A stretch of DNA of 64,000 nt from Holtiella sp036655075 (lineage in GTDB: Bacteria; Bacillota; Clostridia; Lachnospirales; Cellulosilyticaceae): the NCBI RefSeq assembly GCF_036655075.1, contig NZ_JAVVQU010000004.1, forward strand, positions 1 to 64,000. The letters are read 5' to 3'. Below the pieces are notes generated by a model. That model worked only from the letters and a program-made list of their open reading frames with translations. It did not search any database and was not told where the DNA came from. The position numbers were made by a program, and so were the translations under genes. The number at the start of each line of letters is the position of its first letter. Positions within the stretch are counted from its first letter, which is position 1. Shown piece by piece: positions 54,939 through 64,000 of the stretch.

Positions 54939-55859
54939 ATGGAAACAACAACAAATAAAAAAGGGCGCCTACCCTTAAAGGAAACTTGGAAATTACATAA
55001 GGAAAAATATTTACTCATTATACCTTTTGCGATTATTTTCGTGATCTTTAACTTAGTGCCTGTACTTGTAGCTATGGGACTTAGTTTTACATCATTCAAC
55101 ATGTTAGAAGCCCCAGATTTTGTTGGACTTGCTAACTATATTGAGCTTTTGGCAAGAGATGAAGTTTTTCTTATAGCCGTTAAAAATACGTTATTACTTG
55201 CTTTTATTACAGGGCCTGTAAGTTATCTTATGTGTTTCATCTTTGCGTGGTTAATTAATGAATTACCACCTAAGCCTCGTGCAATCTTAACACTGATTTT
55301 TTATGCACCATCAATATCAGGGAACGTATATCTCATTTGGAAGTTAATCTTCTCATCTGATATGTATGGTTTTGCCAATGCATGGCTTATGAAGTTTGGA
55401 ATTATTGATTCACCAATTTTATGGTTTGAAAATGCAGATTACATTTTACCAATCTTAATCGTTGTTCAACTTTGGTTAAGTCTTGGTGTGAGTTTCCTTG
55501 CCTTCATTGCTGGGTTACAAACAGTAGACAAATCACTTTATGAAGCCGGTTCTATGGATGGCATTAAAAACAGATGGCAAGAGTTATGGCATATTACATT
55601 ACCATCTATGAAACCACAACTTATGTTTGGTGCGGTAATGCAGATTACTAACTCGTTATCCGTATCTGCTATATCCATGGAGCTTGCGGGATTCCCATCA
55701 GTAGATTATGCAGGTCATACCATTCTTACTCACTTACATGACTTTGGTAATGTAAGATTTGAAATGGGATATGCAAGTGCTATTGCAACAGTATTATTCT
55801 TCATCATGTTAATAGCCAATATCGTCGTTCAAAAAATGCTAAGAAGGGTTGGGGATTAG
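54939..55859 (+). CDS. CUT1-type sugar ABC permease, pair 1 subunit A
   Basis: A 306-residue inner-membrane permease with six predicted helices and the EAA loop YEAGSMDGIKNRWQELWHITLPSMKP, the docking site for the ATPase. The cytosolic N-terminal extension (KKGRLPLKETWKLHKEKYLLIIP) is typical of LplB/YtcP-like subunits. It pairs with the next gene. RBS AGGAGGG. No ATPase gene is nearby; a shared MsmX/MsmK-type ATPase is the usual solution. Confidence 0.94.
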   Translation: METTTNKKGRLPLKETWKLHKEKYLLIIPFAIIFVIFNLVPVLVAMGLSFTSFNMLEAPDFVGLANYIELLARDEVFLIAVKNTLLLAFITGPVSYLMCFIFAWLINELPPKPRAILTLIFYAPSISGNVYLIWKLIFSSDMYGFANAWLMKFGIIDSPILWFENADYILPILIVVQLWLSLGVSFLAFIAGLQTVDKSLYEAGSMDGIKNRWQELWHITLPSMKPQLMFGAVMQITNSLSVSAISMELAGFPSVDYAGHTILTHLHDFGNVRFEMGYASAIATVLFFIMLIANIVVQKMLRRVGD

Positions 55860-55860
55860 T

Positions 55861-56748
55861 ATGCACGCACTACAAAAAATTAAACAATCAATTAAAAGCA
55901 GGCAATTTACACGTAGAAATAGAAGTGTCGGTGGCGACCTTGGGCTTATGCTTCTTCTTGGAGGATTTGCACTTTTTAGTGCCTATCCTCTCTTATACGC
56001 AATCAATAATGCGTTTAAGCCAATGAGTGAGCTCTTCCTATTCCCACCAAAGTTATTTGTTCAAAACCCGACTTTAAGTAACTTTTTCGACTTATCAACG
56101 ATTATCGGTAACTCTTGGGTACCATTTTCAAGATATATGTTTAATACACTCTTGATTACAGTACTAGGAACTTTTGGCACAGTGCTTTTCGGAACAATGG
56201 CAGCTTATCCACTTGCAAAGTATAAGTTCCCAGGTTCACAGGTAATGTCAAATATTATCGTTTATGCCCTTATGTTTAATGGGTCTGTTACAGCTATTCC
56301 TAACTACATTATTATGAGTAAACTTGGAATGGTAAATACTTACTGGGCAGTTGTTTTACCAGTTATTGGTTCAACTCTTGGGCTTTACTTAATGAAAAAC
56401 TTTATTGTACAAATTCCAATGGCACTTATTGAGTCAGCCAAAATAGATGGTGCAAGTGAGATGAAAGTCTTCTGGACTGTTATCATTCCACTTTGTAAGC
56501 CAGCTTGGATTACCCTTTGTATTTTATCTTTCCAAACACTTTGGGGAGCAACAGGTGGTAACTTTATTTATTCAGAAAACTTAAAACCAATTAGTTACTC
56601 ATTATCTCAGATTATTGGAGGAGGTATTGCAAGAACAGGGGTAGCATCAGTTGTTTCATTAATTATGATGGTTGTACCAGTTACTGTCTTTGTAATTTCT
56701 CAATCTAATGTTATTGAGACTATGGCAACATCAGGTATGAAAGACTAA
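55861..56748 (+). CDS. CUT1-type carbohydrate ABC permease, pair 1 subunit B
   Basis: A membrane permease of 295 residues with six helices and the EAA loop IESAKIDGASEMKVFWTVIIPLCKPAW. The start is taken as the ATG at 55861, one base after the previous stop; an in-frame TTG at 55849 would overlap it. The stop overlaps the ATG at 56748 (taATG). It forms the heterodimer with the preceding subunit. Confidence 0.93.
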   Translation: MHALQKIKQSIKSRQFTRRNRSVGGDLGLMLLLGGFALFSAYPLLYAINNAFKPMSELFLFPPKLFVQNPTLSNFFDLSTIIGNSWVPFSRYMFNTLLITVLGTFGTVLFGTMAAYPLAKYKFPGSQVMSNIIVYALMFNGSVTAIPNYIIMSKLGMVNTYWAVVLPVIGSTLGLYLMKNFIVQIPMALIESAKIDGASEMKVFWTVIIPLCKPAWITLCILSFQTLWGATGGNFIYSENLKPISYSLSQIIGGGIARTGVASVVSLIMMVVPVTVFVISQSNVIETMATSGMKD

Positions 56749-56762
56749 TGGGGGTGAGTAGA

Positions 56763-58229
56763 ATGCGTAAAAAGAAAAACTTGTTAATCTATCTTTTAAT
56801 AGCAGTGCTCTGTATTCCGAGTCTAGTATTCGCTAAGAATACCAATGAGATGTCTTATGCATATGACTATTGGGCTAGAGTTATTGAAGATATTCCTTTC
56901 TTTGAATTCTATAAAACAATAGATCAAGGAAGTATGGGAGATGTAAAAGTTTCAAGTATGGATGATGTAACTGTTTCTGGGGACAGAATCTATATTGTAG
57001 ATAGTGTTGAGTCTAGAGTCAATGTATTTAATTCAGATTTTGAGCTTATCACGTCTATTAAGGTAGTGCGTAATGAAGAAGGCAAAATTGCCATTGATCC
57101 AAAAACTAAGAATCAAATTGTATTAAATGCACCAGAAGGTGTATTCATCCACGAACAAGAAGAAGAAATTTACATTGCAGATACAGGGAATCAAAGAATT
57201 GTTGTATTAAATGAAAAAGACTTCTCTCTTAAAAAGATTATTGAATCACCTAAAAATATAGTTGGACAAACTGTATTCAAACCTTCAAAAATTGTAGTGG
57301 ATAGAATCAATAGAATCTATGTAGTTGTGCAATCAGGGTTTGAAGGGATTGTTGAGCTTAACCAAGATGGTGAATTCGTAAGATACTTTGGGGTTAATAA
57401 ACCAAAAGTAAACTTACTTGACCATTTCTGGAGACAACAAGCTTCGGAAGAACAAAAAGCTAAGATGCAAAAAGTTCTAGCACCATCTTTCAATAATATT
57501 GAAATAGATGAAGAAGGTTTCATCTATGCAACAACTCAAGATAGTAGTGCACGAGATGCAGTATTTAGATTTAACCCTAAAGGGGAGAATGTACTTCGTG
57601 AGAATGGGTTCTGGAAAGTAAGAGGAGATTTAAACCTAGATATGGACTCTTCTGCAACAAGAGTCAGTAAGTTTACAGATATTGCACTTACTGATTATGG
57701 TACATATGCAGTATTAGATAAAGAAAAAGGACGTATCTTCATTTATAACTTTGATGGAGAGCTTATGAATATCTTTGGCGGCAAAGGCTATATGAAAGGT
57801 GAACTTGCTGATCCTACTTCTATTGCTTGGATTGGAGAGAACTTAATTGTAACAGACAAACAAATGAAAGCAGCTTATATCTATAAACCAACTGAATTTG
57901 GGACCTTAGCACTTAGTGCAGCAGAGGCTTACTTTAATGGGGACTGGGATAAAGCAACAGAACTTTTATTAGAGGCAGTTGCAATTAACGGAAACTATGA
58001 GATGGCATACTCAACAATTGGTAAATCTTATCTTATGAAGGAAGACTATGAAACAGCAATGTACTACTTCAAACTAGGAGATAACCAAGAGTATTATTCA
58101 AAAGCATTTAATGGTTATAGAGGTATTTGGATTCAAGAGCATTTTGGTTGGATTTTTGCTGCAATTGTATTAGTGATATGCGGAGTAATTTTCTCTGAAT
58201 GGCGCTATTATAAAAAGCAGAAAATGTAA
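56763..58229 (+). CDS. Exported NHL-repeat beta-propeller with TPR and C-terminal membrane anchor
   Basis: This 488-residue envelope protein has a signal peptide (MRKKKNLLIYLLIAVLCIPSLVFA). NHL-type propeller repeats occupy ~60-380 (MDDVTVSGDRIYIVDSVESRVNVFN, EEIYIADTGNQRIVVLN, GTYAVLDKEKGRIFIYNFDG). A TPR-like helical stretch follows (~390-450, WDKATELLLEAVAI ... YETAMYYFKLGD), then a C-terminal helix (IFAAIVLVICGVIFS). So it is a surface propeller tethered to the membrane. It probably scaffolds or senses glycans for the transporter. Start is taken as the ATG at 56763 behind GGGGTGAG rather than the ATG at 56748. Such genes recur beside Yip1 and DUF5696 genes in similar operons, as far as I recall. 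Confidence 0.82.
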   Translation: MRKKKNLLIYLLIAVLCIPSLVFAKNTNEMSYAYDYWARVIEDIPFFEFYKTIDQGSMGDVKVSSMDDVTVSGDRIYIVDSVESRVNVFNSDFELITSIKVVRNEEGKIAIDPKTKNQIVLNAPEGVFIHEQEEEIYIADTGNQRIVVLNEKDFSLKKIIESPKNIVGQTVFKPSKIVVDRINRIYVVVQSGFEGIVELNQDGEFVRYFGVNKPKVNLLDHFWRQQASEEQKAKMQKVLAPSFNNIEIDEEGFIYATTQDSSARDAVFRFNPKGENVLRENGFWKVRGDLNLDMDSSATRVSKFTDIALTDYGTYAVLDKEKGRIFIYNFDGELMNIFGGKGYMKGELADPTSIAWIGENLIVTDKQMKAAYIYKPTEFGTLALSAAEAYFNGDWDKATELLLEAVAINGNYEMAYSTIGKSYLMKEDYETAMYYFKLGDNQEYYSKAFNGYRGIWIQEHFGWIFAAIVLVICGVIFSEWRYYKKQKM

Positions 58230-58242
58230 GGAGGGTGTAAAA

Positions 58243-58869
58243 ATGAATAAAGTTGTTGAAGATCTTAAATACCTAAAATATACGCTTTTTCACCCATTCG
58301 ATGCGTTTTATGAAATTAAATGGCGTGGAAAAGGAAATATATGGATAGCTACATGCTTAATTTTAGCTTATGGAATTGCAATGATTCTAAGTAACCAATA
58401 TATGGGATTTGTAGTTAATTCATTCCCGGCTTATAAGATTAATAGTATTGCTACATTTGTATTAACAGTAGCACCAATGCTTTTATTTATTGTAAGTAAC
58501 TGGAGCGTATCGACTTTATGTAATGGTAAGGGTAAAATGAAAGACTTATATGTGGTTATCGGTTATGCAGTTTGTCCAATGCTTTTACTCCAAATTATTA
58601 CAATTGGAGTAAGTAATATCATTATTATAGAAGAAGCAAGTTTACTCTATTCTTTCAATGCGATAGGGATGTTATGGTTCTACTATTTAGTATTCTGTGG
58701 GGTTACAACTGTTCATGAATACACAGCGAAAGAAAGTGTAATTACGTTAGTAGCAACAGCTGTAGCTGCTATCATTATTATCTTTATCAGCGTACTTTAT
58801 TTCTCTTTAATGGAGCAAGTTGTCAATTTCGTGTTGACATTGGCACAAGAATTTATCAGAAGGTGGTGA
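58243..58869 (+). CDS. Yip1 family membrane protein
   Basis: A 208-residue protein with about five transmembrane helices and the family start (FHPFDAFYEIKWRGKGNIWIA). Yip1 proteins have no established bacterial function. Its place between the propeller gene and the DUF5696 gene suggests a membrane part or assembly factor of this transport complex. RBS AAGGAGG. Confidence 0.82.
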   Translation: MNKVVEDLKYLKYTLFHPFDAFYEIKWRGKGNIWIATCLILAYGIAMILSNQYMGFVVNSFPAYKINSIATFVLTVAPMLLFIVSNWSVSTLCNGKGKMKDLYVVIGYAVCPMLLLQIITIGVSNIIIIEEASLLYSFNAIGMLWFYYLVFCGVTTVHEYTAKESVITLVATAVAAIIIIFISVLYFSLMEQVVNFVLTLAQEFIRRW

Positions 58870-58873
58870 GCGA

Positions 58874-61441
58874 ATGAATAAGAAAATACGCAATATTATT
58901 CTAGGGTTAGTAGCAGCAGTAGTTTTAGTCACAGGAAGCATCAAGGTCATTCCTCACCTTGCACTCAAAGAATCAAAGATAGAGCATGTTGAAGGCGAGA
59001 GTATGGTAGAGGTAAAAGGAGCTATAGATATTCAACAAGGAGAGGTCTTAGTTGCAGAGTCTGCAACTAAGGAGCTTCACCTTGATACAGATACACTCGA
59101 TATTCGAGTAGTCGATAAAGATACACAAAAAGAGTGGACAAGTAAAGTTGAATTACCAAGTAATAACAAAGAAAAATCTATTGTAAACATCTCTTACTTG
59201 AGTGGGGATAATAAAAAACATGAGTGGGATGCTTATGCAAATGTTATTGAACCAGGCAATTATAATATCGATCAGGTTGAAAATGGTGTAAAGCTTAGTT
59301 TGTACTTCCAAACTTCATCTAAAAAACCAGATCAGTTGTTACCAAGTTATCTCAGTGCTGAACATCTGGAAAACAGATTTTATGCGGAAATAGATAAACT
59401 AGGTAAAGATGGCATTATTAGTGAGAAACAAGTTACTAACTACAAAAATATCTTAAAGAAAGTCTACATTAAGGACTTAGTAAAAGGTGGATTTAAAATT
59501 ATTGATTCAAATAGTTTGCCACCAAGTGCAGTAAAACAACTTAATGAAATGGTACAACTTATTGGTTATACTGAAGAGATGGTAAAAGCAGATAATGAAG
59601 CAGCTGGACTTGATATAGAAATTCCACAAGTTGCAAGCTTTAAAGTAGTAGTGGATGTCCTGCTAGATGGTGAAGATCTTGTTATCAATGTGCCAACAAG
59701 TGAGTGTACAAGTGGCAATGACTACTTTGCACTTCAAAACATAGAGGTATATTCAACATTTGGTTATGCATCTTCAGACAAAGTTGAAGAGGGTTATATT
59801 ATGATTCCTGATGGGGCAGGTGCGCTATTTGAGCTTAATACTTATAATAGTAGCTATCCTCAGTATTCAAGACCTGTATATAACAATACATACTATGATC
59901 AAATGTATCAAATGCCAACTTTTAAAGAAAATTTACACATGCCAGTATTTGGTATGACATATGGTAAAGATGCAAATGCTACACATGGATTCATGGGAAT
60001 TATTGAATCAGGTGCAGAACTTGCAAGTGTAAATGTACGTCTGGGGACTAACGATATTTCTACAGGTGGGAATGTAAATAACAAAGTTTATTCAAGTGTA
60101 GATTTATTGCAATATTCAAGGGTAAAACTTATGGGTCCATATAGCGATAATGATAGTAGGTATTTAGCAGCTACAGATAAAATTGATATGGATTACACAG
60201 TAAGATACAAACTCTTTGATGAGGCAGTAACTTATTTTAATATGGCAAATGCCTATAAAGAATATCTTGTAGAGAAACATGATCTTACAATGTCTTACAC
60301 AACTGAACCTAAAATGTACTTAGATGTACTTGGGGCATTGACTATTCCAGCGCGTATTGTGGGGATACCATATGATAAGACGATTTCTATGACAGATTAC
60401 AAACAAGCACAAGCTATAGTGGAAGAGCTTAGTGATATGAATCTTGTTCTTAACTATGAAGGGGCCTTCTTCGGTGGAGAAAAAACAGGTCTACCAACAA
60501 AGGCTAAGCTAGTAAAAGAAAATGGAAGTAATAAAGATCTTGAAGCATTAATGAATATGGTAGCAGAGAAAAATGATGAGATTTTCTTTGGAACAGACTT
60601 AATGACTGTTAAAGATACAAGCTATCCATTTGATGCTAAAGTACATGGGCTCTATAACTATGATAGTAAACCAGTAGAAATTTATGACTACGATTATACA
60701 ACAGGTAAGTTCTCTCCTGAGTTTGACCCAACATATCGTATTCATCCAAAATTCTTTGGAAACATTGTAGATCGTTTCGTAGCAGGAACACAAGAACTTA
60801 GTAATATTGCTATTGGTGATGTACCAAATACATATTATGCAAGTTATAAAGAAGAAGAAGTGCTTAATCCTATTGAAGCAAATCAAATGATAGAATCAGG
60901 CCTCGCTAAGTTGGATGAAAATAAGGTATTAGCTTTTAATAATCCAAATATGAATACATTACCTTACTGCGATTATGCTGTAAACATTTCAAGAGAGAGC
61001 AGTAATTATGGTACAATGTATACAAGCATTCCGTTTAGACAGCTTGTTATGAATGGTCTTGTAGAATATACAACACTTAATGCAAATATGTCTAAAGAAA
61101 GTATGGATTACTTCTTATTACAAGCTCTAGAAGTAGGTAGTTATCCTAAATTTACAGTAAGTGCAACAAACCAAGATGTTCTTAAAGATTCACCATATAG
61201 AGAGTACTTAAGTGTAGATTACAACACACTTAAACCAGAGATGGAAGCACTTTATACTGAATATGTGGAAGCCTTTAATACAATTGGAACTACAGAAATT
61301 AAAAATCATAGACTACTTGATGCAGGTGCCTTTGAGACTGAGTATGCAAATGGAACAAAAGTACTTGTAAACTACAATCCATATCCAGTTCAAGTTGAAG
61401 GACGCACACTGGATGCGGTAGGGTATGAGATTATTAAATAA
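58874..61441 (+). CDS. DUF5696 membrane-anchored extracellular protein
   Basis: 855 residues. A lysine-flanked N-terminal helix (IILGLVAAVVLVTGSIKVI) anchors a large extracellular part. The first ~430 residues look like a beta-sandwich, with YIMIPDGAGALFELNTYNSSYPQYSRPVY and MPVFGMTYGKDANATHGFMGIIESG, as in N-terminal domains of GH31/GH36-type proteins. The rest looks like an alpha/beta barrel with a C-terminal beta domain (TKVLVNYNPYPVQVEGRTL). I recognise it as DUF5696 but can name no catalytic residue. It could be a glycan-binding or glycan-trimming subunit working on substrates at the transporter. It starts 4 bases after Yip1. Confidence 0.78.
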   Translation: MNKKIRNIILGLVAAVVLVTGSIKVIPHLALKESKIEHVEGESMVEVKGAIDIQQGEVLVAESATKELHLDTDTLDIRVVDKDTQKEWTSKVELPSNNKEKSIVNISYLSGDNKKHEWDAYANVIEPGNYNIDQVENGVKLSLYFQTSSKKPDQLLPSYLSAEHLENRFYAEIDKLGKDGIISEKQVTNYKNILKKVYIKDLVKGGFKIIDSNSLPPSAVKQLNEMVQLIGYTEEMVKADNEAAGLDIEIPQVASFKVVVDVLLDGEDLVINVPTSECTSGNDYFALQNIEVYSTFGYASSDKVEEGYIMIPDGAGALFELNTYNSSYPQYSRPVYNNTYYDQMYQMPTFKENLHMPVFGMTYGKDANATHGFMGIIESGAELASVNVRLGTNDISTGGNVNNKVYSSVDLLQYSRVKLMGPYSDNDSRYLAATDKIDMDYTVRYKLFDEAVTYFNMANAYKEYLVEKHDLTMSYTTEPKMYLDVLGALTIPARIVGIPYDKTISMTDYKQAQAIVEELSDMNLVLNYEGAFFGGEKTGLPTKAKLVKENGSNKDLEALMNMVAEKNDEIFFGTDLMTVKDTSYPFDAKVHGLYNYDSKPVEIYDYDYTTGKFSPEFDPTYRIHPKFFGNIVDRFVAGTQELSNIAIGDVPNTYYASYKEEEVLNPIEANQMIESGLAKLDENKVLAFNNPNMNTLPYCDYAVNISRESSNYGTMYTSIPFRQLVMNGLVEYTTLNANMSKESMDYFLLQALEVGSYPKFTVSATNQDVLKDSPYREYLSVDYNTLKPEMEALYTEYVEAFNTIGTTEIKNHRLLDAGAFETEYANGTKVLVNYNPYPVQVEGRTLDAVGYEIIK

Positions 61442-61458
61442 TTGAGGGAGGATATAAA

Positions 61459-62358
61459 ATGAGAGCATTAAAATATTCAACAAAGAGAAAAATACATGGC
61501 TTTATTTTTATCTTGCCTTGGATAATCGGATTTATTACATTCTTTGCAATACCTATTATAAATACAACGATTTATTCTTTTAACCAGGTATCAGTTGGTC
61601 AAGCTGGGGGAATGAATTTAGTATTCTCAGGTATGCAAAACTATGTAGATCTGTTTAAGACAGAGGTTACGACAACGAATGCCCAAGTATTACGATTACT
61701 TGTAGAAGAAAATCAAAAAATATTGGTTAATGTACCACTTACTTTAATTTTCTCCTTGTTCTTAGCATTAATTATCAATGCGAAGTTCCCAGGAAGAGCG
61801 ATTGTACGTATTGTTTTCTTCTTACCAATTATACTTGGTTTAGACGTTGTTGTAGCTATGATGAATATTGATACAGGTATGATGACTCAAACAGCTACAA
61901 CAGCAGTATTTGCAGAGACTTCCTTTGCAGAATCTATTCTACAGTTTACTGGATTGCCACCAGAGATAGTTATGTTTATCCAACAGACGATTACAGGTAT
62001 TTTTGCACTGATTACAAAATCAGGGGTACAGACCTTAATCTTCTTAGCAGGACTTCAATCTATTAGTCCAGCTCTTTATGAAGTAGCAAAAATCGAAGGG
62101 GCAACTACATATGAAACATTCTGGAAAGTAACAATTCCATCAACAGCAAACATTATATTTTTCGTAGCAATCTACACACTTGTTGAGCTGTTCTTAAGTT
62201 CTCCAGTAACAAAAGAAATTCATAACTTTGCGTTTGTGAAGAGTAAGATTGGTGTAGGTTCTGCACTTTCTATTGTCTTTATTCTTAATGCAGTTGTATT
62301 ACTTGTAGTTATTAGCTGGTTCTTGAAGAAGGTGGTGAAACTAGATTATGGAAAATAA
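61459..62358 (+). CDS. CUT1-type sugar ABC permease, pair 2 subunit A
   Basis: A 299-residue permease with six helices, N-terminal KRKIHGFIFILPWIIGFITFFAIPI and EAA loop YEVAKIEGATTYETFWKVTIP. The second periplasmic loop is longer than in pair 1 (around residues 130-185). Its sequence is clearly different from the first pair, so the operon has two separate channels rather than a recent duplication. RBS AGGGAGGA. It overlaps the next gene by 11 bases. Confidence 0.93.
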   Translation: MRALKYSTKRKIHGFIFILPWIIGFITFFAIPIINTTIYSFNQVSVGQAGGMNLVFSGMQNYVDLFKTEVTTTNAQVLRLLVEENQKILVNVPLTLIFSLFLALIINAKFPGRAIVRIVFFLPIILGLDVVVAMMNIDTGMMTQTATTAVFAETSFAESILQFTGLPPEIVMFIQQTITGIFALITKSGVQTLIFLAGLQSISPALYEVAKIEGATTYETFWKVTIPSTANIIFFVAIYTLVELFLSSPVTKEIHNFAFVKSKIGVGSALSIVFILNAVVLLVVISWFLKKVVKLDYGK

Positions 62359-63382
62359 AGGAACTTATAACAATAGATTTGTAAAAGCAAGGGAATTGAA
62401 AAGTGCAAAGATACCATGGGATGGCTACCGAATTAAGAAGGAAGCGATGGGTATTGGTTATAAGATTTGTTTCTATTCTCTAATAGCAGGATTATGTTTC
62501 GTAATCCTCTATCCTATGTTAAAACTTTTCCCACTAGTTGTTGGGGAGATGTCAGACTTAGGTAACCCAGATGTTATCTGGATTCCAAAAGAGTTTTCAC
62601 TTCTAAGCTTTAAAGCAGCCTTTAAGATTGCAATGGGTGGAAGTATTATGGGACTTGGTATTTCACTTCTCTATGCTTTAAGTATAGCGCTTATTCAAGT
62701 ATTTATGAGTGCTATGGCAGGATATTCTCTTGCGAGAATTGACTTTAAAGGAAGAAATATAATCTTTGCTTTAGTAGTACTTACATTCTTAGTACCACCA
62801 CAAGCGTTATTAATTTCTCAATACCTCCATTTTAAACAATTTGACATATTTGGTCTTATTACATTATTAAATGGTTCTACGATAGATTTGATTAACCAAC
62901 CATACGTTCTTTATATTTTAGCCTTCTTAGGTTTTGGCGTAAAACAAGGACTCTTTATTTTCATCTTTAGACAGTTCTTCATTACAATGCCAGCTGAGTT
63001 CGAAGAAGCAGCTGTAATTGATGGTTGTGGTTTCTACCGTACATACTTCAAAATCATGTTCCCCAATGCAATGCCTCCAATTATGACAGTTGGTGTCCTT
63101 TCATTCGTATGGAACTACGGAGATGTTTACTATACAAACTACTTCCATCCAGACGGACCATATTTAAGTGTTGTGCTACAACGTTTATTTGGGCCAGAAC
63201 AAAGGGAAAAAATTAATAGTATACTGTTTGACCAATTCAATGTGTTCTTAACTAGTCAGCTCACATTTGATGCAACAAGACAAGCAGCACTTCTATTATT
63301 CTTAATTCCACTTATCATTGTATACTTTATCGTACAAAGACATTTGGTAGAAAGTCTCGAAAGATCTGGTATTGTTGGATAA
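62348..63382 (+). CDS. CUT1-type carbohydrate ABC permease, pair 2 subunit B
   Basis: A 344-residue permease with six helices and EAA loop FEEAAVIDGCGFYRTYFKIMFPNAMPPI. It has a longer cytosolic N terminus and a longer extracellular stretch after the first helix than pair 1. It is the last gene of the transport operon before a strong terminator. Which of the two binding proteins feeds this pair cannot be told from the sequence. Confidence 0.93.
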   Translation: MENKGTYNNRFVKARELKSAKIPWDGYRIKKEAMGIGYKICFYSLIAGLCFVILYPMLKLFPLVVGEMSDLGNPDVIWIPKEFSLLSFKAAFKIAMGGSIMGLGISLLYALSIALIQVFMSAMAGYSLARIDFKGRNIIFALVVLTFLVPPQALLISQYLHFKQFDIFGLITLLNGSTIDLINQPYVLYILAFLGFGVKQGLFIFIFRQFFITMPAEFEEAAVIDGCGFYRTYFKIMFPNAMPPIMTVGVLSFVWNYGDVYYTNYFHPDGPYLSVVLQRLFGPEQREKINSILFDQFNVFLTSQLTFDATRQAALLLFLIPLIIVYFIVQRHLVESLERSGIVG

Positions 63383-63389
63383 AAGATAT

Positions 63390-63422
63390 GCCACAGACTC
63401 ATTTAGTCTGTGGCTTTTTTTA
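63390..63422 (+). terminator. Intrinsic terminator of the transport operon
   Basis: A perfect 10-bp stem, GCCACAGACT (63390-63399) with AGTCTGTGGC (63405-63414), is followed by eight T. Confidence 0.95.
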
Positions 63423-63506
63423 GTAAAATAAATCTTGTCAGATACTACACAAAAATGTTATGATTGCATATAGCATTGATTCAGGAAGAATAAAAAGGAG
63501 GATAAG

Positions 63507-64000
63507 ATGGCCACTATAAAAGAAATTGCTGATAAAGCGGGTGTATCCATTACAACAGTGTCAAGAGTACTTAACTATGATGACACGCTCAATGTATCAG
63601 AAACGACTAAGCAAAAAGTATTTGAGACGGCAGAAGAACTTAACTATACTACTTTACGAGTGAGAAAAAGTAAAAATCATAAATATACAATAGGCATATT
63701 AAATTGGTATACTCAAGAACAAGAGCTTAATGATCCTTATTACTTAGCGATACGTTTAGCAGCTGAAAAGAAGTGCCAAGAAAAAGGCTGTGCATATAAG
63801 ACGATTGATAGTATTCAACACATTAGAGAATACAAGGATATCGATGGAATTATTGGCATTGGAAAATTCGGAGAGAATGAAATTAACAAGTTAGAGGCAT
63901 TGAGTAAAAATATTGTTATCGTTGACTATATTGATGCCTACAATAAATATGATTGTGTGACCACAGACTATGAACATGGAACGGTAGCAGCACTTGAACA
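63507..64000 (+). CDS. LacI/GalR family transcriptional regulator (3' end beyond window)
   Basis: The frame opens at ATG 63507 behind AAGGAGG and stays open to the window edge (164 codons). The N terminus MATIKEIADKAGVSITTVSRVLN is a LacI-type helix-turn-helix. It is followed by a hinge-like LNVSETTKQKVFETAEELNY and the start of the sugar-binding domain (YTIGILNWYTQEQE). The wording is close to EbgR-type regulators. It stands alone downstream of the transport operon and is the best candidate in the window for the regulator of the glycan operons. Confidence 0.93.
   Translation, partial: MATIKEIADKAGVSITTVSRVLNYDDTLNVSETTKQKVFETAEELNYTTLRVRKSKNHKYTIGILNWYTQEQELNDPYYLAIRLAAEKKCQEKGCAYKTIDSIQHIREYKDIDGIIGIGKFGENEINKLEALSKNIVIVDYIDAYNKYDCVTTDYEHGTVAALE

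Noticed and set aside
1..64000. CRISPR arrays, tRNA or rRNA genes
   Set aside because: I saw no regularly spaced repeats and no cloverleaf or rRNA sequence in the intergenic regions.

Overview
The window is AT-rich, densely coded DNA with strong Gram-positive Shine-Dalgarno sites, many intrinsic terminators, a BirA-type biotin operator, pyruvate formate-lyase and CUT1-type sugar permeases. This suggests an anaerobic member of the Bacillota, class Clostridia (a Lachnospirales-like gut or rumen organism is my guess; the sequence alone does not fix the genus).

Left edge (1-2.8 kb): the 3' part of a subtilase fused to a P-loop domain resembling RiPP (Clo7bot-type) peptide-maturation proteins, then an Rpn/PD-(D/E)XK nuclease gene flanked by two copies of its own 3' end, then a cluster of hairpins. 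A 1.5-kaa GH2 beta-galactosidase follows (2.9-7.5 kb). A small housekeeping island comes next: pflB behind a promoter with two palindromes, and bioY-DUF1284 behind a BirA box (7.6-11.1 kb).

From 11.3 to 49.4 kb the window is a very large host-glycan catabolic locus in several divergent operons. Leftward: GH35, GH95, GH110. Rightward: a glycosaminoglycan/heparan module of GH88, a zinc-ribbon ABC pair with DUF1854, a KDPG aldolase-KDG kinase fusion, a heparinase II/III lyase, GH89 and a sulfatase. Leftward: a DUF4091/GH123-like enzyme and a GH109-like Gfo/Idh/MocA protein. Rightward: GH29-B, GH18, GH29-A, a transglutaminase/PNGase-like protein and a second DUF4091 enzyme. Leftward: GH33 sialidase, GH163/DUF4838 and a broken third DUF4091 gene. 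Rightward: an unclassified enzyme with a chitobiase-type and a discoidin-like tail.

From 50 to 63.4 kb is one co-directional nine-gene transport operon: a lipoprotein binding protein with Ig-like tails, a membrane-anchored binding protein carrying CBM-like domains, two separate permease pairs, an NHL/TPR protein, a Yip1 protein and a DUF5696 protein. No MsmX-type ATPase is present, so one must be supplied from elsewhere. A LacI-family regulator begins at 63.5 kb and runs off the window.

Together the genes cover the sugars of mucin O-glycans (including A, B and H blood-group caps), complex N-glycans and heparan-type glycosaminoglycans. No catalytic enzyme in the locus shows a signal peptide. 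The layout therefore suggests that large glycans or glycopeptides are captured and imported by the elaborate transporter and dismantled in the cytoplasm.
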